The notes under the pieces were generated by a model. That model saw only the letters and a list, made by a program, of their open reading frames with translations. It was not told where the DNA came from and did not search any database. Made by a program: the position numbers and the translations under genes. DNA of 39,048 nt from Planctomycetales bacterium (lineage in GTDB: Bacteria; Planctomycetota; Planctomycetia; Isosphaerales; Isosphaeraceae), in the NCBI GenBank assembly GCA_027449865.1, contig DAIDKV010000080.1, forward strand, positions 1 through 39,048, written 5' to 3'. Position 1 is the first letter of the stretch; each line of letters opens with the position of its first letter. Shown piece after piece: positions 25,233-33,101 of the stretch.

Positions 25233-26012
25233 TCAAGTCGGGGGCGTCGATGCGGGCCCGGCGTGAGCCGCCCGCCATCGCTCGACGAAGTGTCGGTAGT
25301 CTTCGGGTGTGTCGATGCCGACGCTTGCCTCCTCGACGATCCCAACGGCGATCGGGAATCCGGCGTCGAGAACGCGGAGTTGTTCGAGCTTCTCGGCGGC
25401 CTCGAGCGGGGAGGGAGGGAGTTCGGCGATGGCGAGGAGGAAGTCGCGGCGGTAGGCGTAGAGGCCGAGGTGAAGGTGGGCGACAGGAGGCGTGGCGGTC
25501 GCGGGATCGGGGAGGCCGTCGCGGTGGCAGGGGATTGGGCTCCGCGAGAAGTAGAGGGCCCGGCCGCGCGTCGAGCACACGACCTTCACGCAGGCGGGGT
25601 TTCGGTAGGTCGCCTCGTCGCGAATCGGGGTGGCGAGCGTGGCCATGGGGGCCTCGGGGTCGTTTTCGAGGAGTTCGACAACGCGGTCGAGAGCCTCGCC
25701 GGAGACCTCGGGCTCATCTCCCTGGAGGTTGACGATGATCCGGGCGGTGGGGATCGATCGGGCGACCTCGGCGACGCGGTCGGTGCCGGAAGGATGGTCG
25801 GCGCGAGTCATTGCGAACTCGCCGCCGGCCTGCGCGACCGCATCGGCGATGCGGGGATCATCGGTCGCGACGATGATCCGGCCGATGGATCGCGCGCGTC
25901 GTGCCGCATCGAGGACGTGCGCGATCAAAGGCCGCCCGGTGTCGGATAACAGGGGTTTGCCGGGGAGTCGGGTCGAAGCGAAGCGGGCCGGGATCACCCC
26001 GACGATTTCCAT
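25233..26012 (-). CDS. kdsB: 3-deoxy-manno-octulosonate cytidylyltransferase (CMP-KDO synthetase)
   Basis: 259 residues, normal length. It activates KDO with CTP for lipopolysaccharide core synthesis, in the cytosol. Motifs: [16 protein letters not shown] (nucleotide-binding), [36 protein letters not shown] and the C-terminal GIDTPEDY. The start at 26012 has GGGA four bases upstream and begins right at the conserved [11 protein letters not shown]. Its presence supports KDO-containing LPS in the organism. Confidence 0.96.
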   Translation of the reverse strand: MEIVGVIPARFASTRLPGKPLLSDTGRPLIAHVLDAARRARSIGRIIVATDDPRIADAVAQAGGEFAMTRADHPSGTDRVAEVARSIPTARIIVNLQGDEPEVSGEALDRVVELLENDPEAPMATLATPIRDEATYRNPACVKVVCSTRGRALYFSRSPIPCHRDGLPDPATATPPVAHLHLGLYAYRRDFLLAIAELPPSPLEAAEKLEQLRVLDAGFPIAVGIVEEASVGIDTPEDYRHFVERWRAAHAGPASTPPT

Positions 26013-26675
26013 GTTTCCCACGAACGTCCCCCATGGAATGGTCCGATACAAGGGGCACCGGATGGGACCGTGTCCCGACCGGCGGCGCGGACGCGCCCCA
26101 CCACTCTAGGTCGTCCCATGATGGGGCACAAGTCGGAGTGGCGAGGGCCGAAGCGCCTGGCTCCGGATCGGTCGGTCGCGGCGAGGTCGCGATCGGGCGG
26201 GCGGAGCAGCCGGCGCGAGAGGAGCGCACCGGCGCGGTAGGCCCCCCGGCCCGCCGCGAGGGATCGTCCCGGCATGAAGAAGCCGGCCGGTCCGTTACAG
26301 GAGGTCTGGTTCGAATCGCCGTCCTCGGGTGCCGGGGCCGGGTGCCGGAAGTGCGCCCTGCCCAGCCGCCCCGCACGGCCGACGATTCTCCGCGCCCGGG
26401 CGATGAGCCGGGGGCGCAGGGAGCGTTTTCGCGCAGAGATATACGAATTTCATGGGATGAGACCCGGAGCCGTCGGTGGTCCGTCTCTGAGAACTTGTTC
26501 GCGCTCTGAAAGGTCGCCACGGGCTCAATCGGCCCGAGGCGGCCCTCCGCAACCGGGGTTCGGGCCGAGACGAGCCGGCCTCCGCCCGGTCGCGCCAAGG
26601 AAGGAGAGCGCCCACAATCGCTACGCGGGGCGGCCATCGCCGATGGTTTGGCGGCTGCCCGGGGAGACTCGATTC
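26013..26675. other. 663-bp divergent intergenic region
   Basis: This lies between kdsB (minus) and the protease gene (plus). A frame in phase with the protease is open from about 26274, but it has no protein-like composition and no ribosome-binding site. A GGTTCGAATC at about 26308 resembles a tRNA T-loop but has no matching stem. I see nothing else. Confidence 0.5.
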
Positions 26676-28199
26676 ATGGGATGGACCCTCAAGCCCGGCC
26701 TTCGTCGGCATAGCCGCCTTCATCGGCCTCATCTCGAAAGCCTGGACGATCGGTGCCTCCTGTCGACCGGGCTCCACGCGGGCCAGGTCCACGCCGCGCG
26801 GATTCACCATGCCTTGCACGAGGCGCATCGGGCGGGGCCTCACCACCTCCACCCAGCGCTCCGCGTTCGACCGGCTGGAACCGAGGCCGTCGCCTCCGTC
26901 TCCGCCAGCGGCGCCTTCGATCCGGTCATCGGTGCCTCGACCGTTCAGTCGGCTTACGGCGTCAATGGCTCGGGAATGGCTGTCGCGGTCATTGACACCG
27001 GGATTGACTCGAACAACTCGTCGATCGGCTCGCGGGTGATCGCGGCCTACGACTTCTCCAATCCGAACGTCACCAACCCGCCCCAGGGTTCCAACGCCAA
27101 CTCGACCAGCTCGCCCCATGGCACCGGTGTTGCCGGGCTGATCGGCTCGAACAATCCGGCCGACCCGGGCGTCGCGCCGGGGGTGAATCTGGTTGATCTC
27201 AAGGTGACCAATGCCAACGGCGTCGCGAGCCTTCAGAGCATTGCCAACGCGCTGCAGTGGGTGGCCAACAACCACGCGCAATACAACATCACCGCGGTGA
27301 ACCTCTCGCTCTCCGACGGCCAGAACTACATGCACGACTGGTTCGCCCAGGGCGGTGGGGTTCCCGAGCAGGTGGTCAACCTGATCGGCGATCTTCGTGG
27401 AATGAGCATCCCGGTGGTGGTCGCCACCGGCAACAACTTCAACGGGACGCAGGGCGAGGGCTTCGCGGCGATCGTCGCCGGGACGATCAGCGTGACCGCG
27501 ACCGACCTTTCCGGCCACCTCCTCCCGAACGCTCAACGGCTCGGGACGGCCGACGGTGGAGCCTCGGCCACGGTGATCGCCGCGCCCGGCGATCAGATGC
27601 TCGCTCCCTACGGCAATGGCGGAACGGCGATGGTCGATGGAACGAGCTTCGCCACGCCGCTGGTGACGGGCTCGGTCGTCCTGCTCCAGCAGATTTACCA
27701 GCAGCGCTTTGGATCGCTGCCGAGTGTCGATCAGCTTCAGCAGTGGATTCAGGGCGGCGCCAACCCGATCTACGATCCGGCCACCGGGATCACGATTGGC
27801 GAGCTGAACATCCCGAAGGCCGCCGCCTTGATCCCGGGGTCCTCGACTCCGACGGCGCCCTCGCAGCCGGTCCACGTCGTTCCCGTGAGCCCGAGCCCGA
27901 TCCCGACACCGACCAATGTGGGAACGGTCGCCGCGCAGACTCTCACGCCGACCCCCGCACCCACGCCGACGCCGGCACCCACGCCGACGCCGACCCCCGC
28001 ACCGACGCCGACGCCGACTCCGGCTCAGGTCTCCACTCCGGCGCCGGTGCCCAGTGTGCCGGCCCAGGCACCGGCGCCTGTACCGACGCCGACTTACAAG
28101 GTCTTCAGCGGCTCGGATTCGTCGAGCACCTCGACGGACGTCGCGGGGATGGTCGCCCTGCTACGGAGCATGAGGATCTGGCAGGCCTCGCGGATCTGA
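26676..28199 (+). CDS. subtilisin-like (S8) serine protease with planctomycete N-terminal sorting-like motif and Pro/Thr-rich tail
   Basis: 507 residues. The N-terminus RRHSRLHRPHLESLDDRCLLS resembles the planctomycete LEPR-XLL element found at the start of exported surface proteins. The peptidase domain has an intact triad: D107 in AVAVIDTGID, H148 in SSPHGTGVAGLIG and a Ser near 322 in DGTSFATPLVTGS, plus the oxyanion Asn in VVATGNNFNG. The tail (about 420-475) is a run of TPTPAP repeats, a flexible wall- or matrix-spanning linker. Start 26676 has GGGGAG nine bases upstream; an in-frame ATG at 26643 is possible. Substrate unknown. Confidence 0.92.
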   Translation: MGWTLKPGLRRHSRLHRPHLESLDDRCLLSTGLHAGQVHAARIHHALHEAHRAGPHHLHPALRVRPAGTEAVASVSASGAFDPVIGASTVQSAYGVNGSGMAVAVIDTGIDSNNSSIGSRVIAAYDFSNPNVTNPPQGSNANSTSSPHGTGVAGLIGSNNPADPGVAPGVNLVDLKVTNANGVASLQSIANALQWVANNHAQYNITAVNLSLSDGQNYMHDWFAQGGGVPEQVVNLIGDLRGMSIPVVVATGNNFNGTQGEGFAAIVAGTISVTATDLSGHLLPNAQRLGTADGGASATVIAAPGDQMLAPYGNGGTAMVDGTSFATPLVTGSVVLLQQIYQQRFGSLPSVDQLQQWIQGGANPIYDPATGITIGELNIPKAAALIPGSSTPTAPSQPVHVVPVSPSPIPTPTNVGTVAAQTLTPTPAPTPTPAPTPTPTPAPTPTPTPAQVSTPAPVPSVPAQAPAPVPTPTYKVFSGSDSSSTSTDVAGMVALLRSMRIWQASRI

Positions 28200-28231
28200 G
28201 AGCGATCTCGAAGAAGAGTGAGAGGACCGAG

Positions 28232-28261
28232 GGCCGACGGGGGATCACTTCCCCGTCGGCC
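28232..28261. terminator. strong bidirectional hairpin between convergent genes
   Basis: An 11-bp perfect GC-rich stem, GGCCGACGGGG / CCCCGTCGGCC with an 8-nt loop, lies between the protease stop (28199) and the end of the response regulator. The regulator's TGA (28245-28247) lies in the loop, so one arm encodes its last residues. No long T-run follows in either direction. Confidence 0.65.
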
Positions 28262-28739
28262 TTCCGTCGTTTTCCAGGTGGATGCGTTGCAGGGGATTGG
28301 AAACCCGAAGCGCGGTGTCGAGCCAGTAGGTTTGGAGTACGGTGACGACCTCGGTGTATCGGGCGTACTCGGCCGGTTTGGGGATGAACGTACTGGCGCC
28401 GGCCCAGTAGGTCTGGATCACATCCTCCTCGCGGCAAGACGTTGTCAGAACGACCACGGGAAGAACGCGCAGGATTGGGTCGGACTTGAGCCGGCTCAGA
28501 ACCTGGTGGCCGTCGAGGCCGGGGAGGTTCAGGTCGAGGAGGATGAGGTCGGGCGTGTGCGAGGCGGCGTCCGGATGGTGGACAAGACCGGCGAGGAAGT
28601 CGAGCGCCTGCTGGCCGTCGGGAAGGACGGTGAGGCGATGGGGAACGTTCGCCTCGCGGAGGGCCCGTTCGATGATCTTGGCGTCGGCGCGGCTATCCTC
28701 GACCAGGAGGATGTGGAGCAGGGACGGGTTCGCGCTCAT
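28245..28739 (-). CDS. single-domain response regulator, Rcp1-like
   Basis: 164 residues. REC only: E14/D15, acceptor D69 in LILLDLNLPGLDG, T99/T100, K121 in FIPKP. The insert with QQALDFLAGLVHHPDAASHTPD and the YWAGASTFIPKP pattern are those of Rcp1-type receivers that partner phytochrome-like histidine kinases. It has no output domain, so it acts by protein contact or phosphorelay. The gene overlaps the 3' end of the upstream membrane kinase by 47 bp and is the last of the 31598-28245 operon. The C-terminal codons form part of a terminator-like hairpin. Confidence 0.93.
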   Translation of the reverse strand: MSANPSLLHILLVEDSRADAKIIERALREANVPHRLTVLPDGQQALDFLAGLVHHPDAASHTPDLILLDLNLPGLDGHQVLSRLKSDPILRVLPVVVLTTSCREEDVIQTYWAGASTFIPKPAEYARYTEVVTVLQTYWLDTALRVSNPLQRIHLENDGRPTGK

Positions 28740-30474
28740 CCGGGACCGTCTCCGGGATGCGAGGCTCTTGGGTGAGTGGGACGTCGGGCGGAACAGGAGC
28801 CCGGTCGCGGATCGTTGGCCGGCGGAACTGGATGTAGAAGGTCGAGCCGCGGCCGGGCTCGCTCTCGACCCGGATCCGCCCGCCGTGGGCCTGAACGATC
28901 TTGTTACAGATTGCGAGGCCGGCGCCTGTGCCCTCGTACTCCTCACGGGTATGGAGCCTGCGGAAGAGCTGAAAGATCGCCGCGTGGAACTGTGGATCGA
29001 TTCCGATTCCGTTGTCCGCGACCGCGATGGTCGCCGTCTCGTTGGAATCTCCGTCCGCCGACGGGGCGGTCGAGATCGTGACGCGAGGGCGGTCGCTCCG
29101 ATTATATTTTAGTCCGTTGGTGACGAGGTTCGCCAGCAGTTGCCCGAGTCGGACCCGGTCGCCCCAGACGGTTGGGAGTGGCTCAACGACCTCAACCTCG
29201 GCGCCCCGGCTTCGGATCAGCTCACCGAGGTCCGTCCGAATGACCGAGGCCAGATCGGTGAGGTCCACCGGCTGGAACTCGCCGATGACCTGACCGGCCC
29301 GCGAGAGGTTCAGCATTCCCAGGATCATCGCCCGCATGCGCCGAGAGGCGTCGACCAGGTGCCGGACGAATTCCTGTCCCTCTCCCTCGAGCCGGTCGCC
29401 GTAGTCTTTCAGGAGGAAGTCGGAGAACGCCACGAGCGTGCGCAGGGGTTCCTGCAAATCGTGGGAGACGACGTGTGCGAACTCGTCAAGCTGCTGGTTC
29501 TTGCGCGAGAGTTCCTCGATGGCCCCGGCGAGGGTGCGATTCTTTTCGCGCAGCTCCGATTGTAAACGCTCGAGCTCGTCGTTGATTCGACGAAGTTCCT
29601 GGTTGGCGCGGGTGAGCTCCTGGGTTCGGCTGCGGAGGGCCCGCTCGGCGCGGACCTTCTCGGTGATATCGGCGACGTGGCAGCGGAGGTGCATGGCCCG
29701 GTGGTTGGTCCCGTATCGAGCGCCGGCGTTGATCTCGATCGATCGCGATTCGCCGCGGGCGGTCTGGATGCGGAGGATGAGGCCGAGCGCCTCGCCGCGT
29801 TCGATGGCCTGGAGGAAGGTTTCGCGGGCGAGTTCGCGATCGTCGGGGTCGACGATTTCGAGGAACGACTTCGTCCGGAGGTCGGTGAGGTTCCAGCCGA
29901 GGAACTCCTGCTCGGCGAGGCTCGACTCGATCCAGTACCAGGAGGTTGGCTCGAGGCGGTTGACCATGTCGGTCGTGGAATAGTCGCCGGAGAGCTGGGT
30001 GCCGGTCGCGGTCGGCGGGGCGTCGAAGAGACCGCTGCGTGTGAGGAAAGCTCCGGGGGCGATGGGCTGGGGATCGGCGTCGGCAATTTCGGTGGCGGCG
30101 GTTCTCGCCTCGGTGGCGCGGCGGACGGCCTTCAGGAGCGCGCCGACCTCGGCCGAGAGCGATTCGAGCGCCCGGGGGAACTCGGCCGAGGATCGCGAGA
30201 CGCCCGACTTGCGGACATCTCGCAGGTAGAGGGTTAGTTCTCGGAGCGGGTCGATCCATCGGGCGCGCTCGGCCCGGATCCAGGTGTAGAAGGTGAGTGT
30301 GAGGGCCGCGAGCGCGGCGAGCGCTGTCGGAACGAGGTCACCTGGCGTTGACCGGGCGGCCGCGAACCCGACGACCGCGACCCAGGCCAGTCCAGCGATC
30401 GCGGGAGCGAGGAATCGGTTCGGCCGGCGGTGGCGAGACCGGCGACGGACCGTGGACGGACGGGAGACGCTCAC
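28693..30474 (-). CDS. membrane PAS-domain histidine kinase (phytochrome-kinase-like)
   Basis: 593 residues. Two N-terminal membrane helices (about 21-41 and 46-67) are followed by a HAMP-like linker, a PAS domain (about 180-290: SWYWIESSLAEQEFLGWNLTDL, FLEIVDPDDRELARE, HVADITEKVRAERAL), a long coiled coil (about 290-330), HisKA with the phospho-His near 338 in VSHDLQEPLRTLVAFSDFL, and HATPase_c (NLVTNGLKYN, VADNGIGID, GTGAGLAICNKIV). The HDLQEPLR box is that of kinases partnered with Rcp1-like receivers, which fits the next gene. The GTG start overlaps the preceding stop as GTGA. Confidence 0.93.
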   Translation of the reverse strand: MSVSRPSTVRRRSRHRRPNRFLAPAIAGLAWVAVVGFAAARSTPGDLVPTALAALAALTLTFYTWIRAERARWIDPLRELTLYLRDVRKSGVSRSSAEFPRALESLSAEVGALLKAVRRATEARTAATEIADADPQPIAPGAFLTRSGLFDAPPTATGTQLSGDYSTTDMVNRLEPTSWYWIESSLAEQEFLGWNLTDLRTKSFLEIVDPDDRELARETFLQAIERGEALGLILRIQTARGESRSIEINAGARYGTNHRAMHLRCHVADITEKVRAERALRSRTQELTRANQELRRINDELERLQSELREKNRTLAGAIEELSRKNQQLDEFAHVVSHDLQEPLRTLVAFSDFLLKDYGDRLEGEGQEFVRHLVDASRRMRAMILGMLNLSRAGQVIGEFQPVDLTDLASVIRTDLGELIRSRGAEVEVVEPLPTVWGDRVRLGQLLANLVTNGLKYNRSDRPRVTISTAPSADGDSNETATIAVADNGIGIDPQFHAAIFQLFRRLHTREEYEGTGAGLAICNKIVQAHGGRIRVESEPGRGSTFYIQFRRPTIRDRAPVPPDVPLTQEPRIPETVPDEREPVPAPHPPGRG

Positions 30475-31598
30475 TCGGAATCACCTGAAGAAGGGGAGGT
30501 CTCCGTGCCGGCCGCCTGGCGGTCGACCTCGGGCAGCCGGAGGGTGAAGGTCGCGCCCCGGTCTCGGTTGTTCCGGGCGACGAGGCCTCCGGATTGCTCC
30601 TGAAGAATCTGGGCGGCGAGATAAAGGCCGTAGCCGGTCCCCTCGCGTCGGGTTGTGAAGAACGGCTCGAAGATGCGGTTGAGGAACTCCTCGGGGATGC
30701 CGGGTCCGCTGTCGATGACCTCGATGGTCGCCCACGATCGACCGTCGGCGTGGGTCCGGCCGATCCGGACGAGGATCTGTCCCTCGCCGGAATCGCGGTG
30801 GATCGCCTCTCGGGCGTTGCTCAGGAGGTTGAGCAGCACCTGCATCAGCCGGCCCGGGTCGCACCGGATTCGGGGAGCCGGCTCGATCGACTCGATCTCG
30901 ACCTGGGACGACCGATCCCCAGGCGGGAGCCCCTTGAGAAACAGGTCCACCGACTCGTGGACGATCGCCGAGGCGTCGATCACCTGGGGCTCGCCCGAGG
31001 TGTCGCGGACCGCCGCCATCAGGTGGTCGAGCCGGACCTGGAGCAGCCGGGTGCTCCGGATGATCGATTCGATCCACTGGACGTGTTCGACGCCGCTGGC
31101 CTCCATTCGGAGCAGTTCCGCATTCCCCCGGATCACCGAGAGCGGTCCACGGATCTCGTGGACGATTCCGGTCAGGAGCCGGCCGACCTGCGCGAGTTGC
31201 TGGTTGAGCATCGCGAGGCCCGACATCTGGCGGAACTCGATCAGCCGGCGAACCCGGCCGACGATGACCTCGCCGGGAGCATCCTTCACCACGTAATCAT
31301 CGGCGCCTGCCTCGAGGCCCGCGACCACATCGGTGTCGTCGTGCCGGACGGTCAGGATCAGGACCGGGATGGTGGAGATCTCGCGGTCGGCCCGGATCTT
31401 TCGGCAGACCTCCAGGCCGCTCATCTCGGGCAGGTTCACGTCGAGGATGATGATGTGCGGCCTGATCCGGCGGGCCTGCGTGATGGCGTCCTCCCCCTTG
31501 GCGACCTCGTGGATGGCGAATCCGGCCCGCCCGAGGATCGTTCGGAGCAGCACGCGGTCGGCCGCGCTATCATCGACGATCAGGATGCTACCACTCAT
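30471..31598 (-). CDS. hybrid REC-histidine kinase
   Basis: 375 residues. REC 1-120 has D9/D10, acceptor D53 in IILDVNLPEMSG and K105. HisKA has H147 in GIVHEIRGPLSVIRGNAELL. HATPase_c carries NLLSNAREAIHRD, DSGPGIPEEF and GTGYGLYLAAQI. There is no membrane segment. It is the first gene of a three-gene operon with the PAS kinase and the Rcp1-like receiver; the GTGA overlap with the next gene indicates coupled translation. Order of phosphate flow cannot be read from sequence. Confidence 0.93.
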   Translation of the reverse strand: MSGSILIVDDSAADRVLLRTILGRAGFAIHEVAKGEDAITQARRIRPHIIILDVNLPEMSGLEVCRKIRADREISTIPVLILTVRHDDTDVVAGLEAGADDYVVKDAPGEVIVGRVRRLIEFRQMSGLAMLNQQLAQVGRLLTGIVHEIRGPLSVIRGNAELLRMEASGVEHVQWIESIIRSTRLLQVRLDHLMAAVRDTSGEPQVIDASAIVHESVDLFLKGLPPGDRSSQVEIESIEPAPRIRCDPGRLMQVLLNLLSNAREAIHRDSGEGQILVRIGRTHADGRSWATIEVIDSGPGIPEEFLNRIFEPFFTTRREGTGYGLYLAAQILQEQSGGLVARNNRDRGATFTLRLPEVDRQAAGTETSPSSGDSE

Positions 31599-31772
31599 CA
31601 GATCCTCAGTAACGATTCAGGGACGAGGAGCCGGGCTCGGTCGAGCAAGGCGTACGGACCAGCGCCGGAGGAACGCAAGAGCGAGAATTCCGGCAAGGCT
31701 CCAGGGCCGATCCCTGGCCCCTAATCCCCGACCCGTCATGTTTAGCCCCTAACCCCCGTTCCGGACCAAGGC

Positions 31773-31778
31773 TATAAT
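31773..31778 (+). promoter_or_regulatory. TATAAT -10 element upstream of nadA
   Basis: A perfect TATAAT lies 155 bp before the chosen nadA ATG. I find no convincing -35 at 16-18 bp. It is rare in this GC-rich sequence and correctly oriented. Confidence 0.45.
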
Positions 31779-31785
31779 ACGTCGG

Positions 31786-31803
31786 TGTCCCCAATTTGGG
31801 ACA
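31786..31803 (+). promoter_or_regulatory. TGTCCC-N6-GGGACA palindrome, possible nadA operator
   Basis: Perfect 6-bp arms with a CAATTT centre start 8 bp after the TATAAT, over the expected transcription start. Placement suits a repressor site. I do not recognise a known NAD-regulator consensus. Confidence 0.35.
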
Positions 31804-31927
31804 GACCTTGATGGCCGCCCGTTCGCCGCCGCCCGGTGAGCCGGCCGCGGCCCTCGTGCGGGCCCTTGTGTCGAGTCGGGGCCGGGTCCGCACCCATGCT
31901 GCCGACCCGCGTAGAGCCTCTACCCCG

Positions 31928-33049
31928 ATGAATCAGACCGCGACGATCGAGCCCCAGGCGGGCACCCGTGCACTCCCCTTCGAACCGTATCGCGACCTTG
32001 CCGACGCCGAACTCGACGAACGGATCGAGGCGGTCCGTCACGCGATGGGCGATTCGCTTCTGATCCTCGGCCATCACTACCAGCAGGATCAGGTCATCCG
32101 GCACGCGGATCTTCGGGGCGACAGCTACAAGCTCAGCCAGCTGGCCGCCGAGAGCGCCTCGTGCCGCGCGATCGTCTTCTGCGGCGTGCATTTCATGGCC
32201 GAGACCGCCGACATCCTGGCGCGCGACGAGGTTGCCGTCTACCTGCCCGACCTCTCCGCCGGGTGCAGCATGGCCGACATGGCCGACCTCGACGCCGTCG
32301 AGGCCGCCTGGTCGGACCTCGGCGAGATCGTCGACACCGGCGAAATCACGCCGGTCACTTATATCAACTCGTCGGCCGACTTGAAAGCGTTTTGCGGCCG
32401 GCATGGTGGAATTGTCTGCACAAGCTCGAATGCCCGGGCCGTCCTGGAATGGGCGTTTGCCCGCCGACGCCGCGTCCTCTTCTTCCCCGACCAGCACCTC
32501 GGCCGAAACACCGCGCGAACGATGGGCATCCCGGTCGACGAGATGCCGGTCTGGGACCCCCGCCAGCCGCTCGGCGGCCAGACCCCCGAGAAGATTCAGG
32601 CCGCACGCGTGCTCCTCTGGCGCGGCCATTGCTCGGTCCACCAGATGTTCAAGCCCGAGCACGTCGCGATGTTCCGCCAGCGGTTCCCCGATGGTCGAAT
32701 CCTCGTTCACCCCGAATGCATGATGAAGGTCGTCGATGCGGCCGACCTCGTCGGCTCGACCGAGTTCATCATCCAGACCATCGAAAAAGCCCCCGCCGGC
32801 TCCACCTGGGGCGTCGGGACCGAACTGCACCTGGTCAACCGCCTCGCTCAAGAGCATCCCGATCAGACCATCCATTTTCTTTCACCGATGGTTTGCATGT
32901 GTGCGACCATGTATCGCATTGATCTTCCGCACCTGGCGTGGTGTTTGGAGAACCTGGCACGAAACACGCCGGTGAACCGGATTCAGGTCGATCTGGAGAC
33001 GGCCGCCTGGGCGCGGACGGCGCTGGAGCGAATGCTCGAGGTGCGTTGA
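31928..33049 (+). CDS. nadA: quinolinate synthase A
   Basis: 373 residues. It condenses iminoaspartate with dihydroxyacetone phosphate to quinolinate in NAD synthesis, using a 4Fe-4S cluster. Motifs: LLILGHHYQQDQVIRHAD, IVFCGVHFMAETADIL (C85), AGCSMADMAD, TYINSSADLKAFCG, FFPDQHLGRNTA, GHCSVHQMF, HPECMMKVVD and MCMCATMYRI. C85 and the Cys in GHCSVH and MCMCATM are the likely cluster ligands (inference from family). The ATG at 31928 gives normal length; an in-frame ATG at 31811 would add 39 residues with no family match. No nadB or nadC is nearby. Confidence 0.96.
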   Translation: MNQTATIEPQAGTRALPFEPYRDLADAELDERIEAVRHAMGDSLLILGHHYQQDQVIRHADLRGDSYKLSQLAAESASCRAIVFCGVHFMAETADILARDEVAVYLPDLSAGCSMADMADLDAVEAAWSDLGEIVDTGEITPVTYINSSADLKAFCGRHGGIVCTSSNARAVLEWAFARRRRVLFFPDQHLGRNTARTMGIPVDEMPVWDPRQPLGGQTPEKIQAARVLLWRGHCSVHQMFKPEHVAMFRQRFPDGRILVHPECMMKVVDAADLVGSTEFIIQTIEKAPAGSTWGVGTELHLVNRLAQEHPDQTIHFLSPMVCMCATMYRIDLPHLAWCLENLARNTPVNRIQVDLETAAWARTALERMLEVR

Positions 33050-33101
33050 GAGTGTCCGGGGTTGATTGCTCACCCGAGGCCAGAATCGAGAGCCGAAGAA
33101 C

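Noticed and set aside
26300-26330. Possible tRNA T-arm (GGTTCGAATC)
   Set aside because: The 5 bases on each side do not pair, and there is no acceptor stem, anticodon arm or CCA end.
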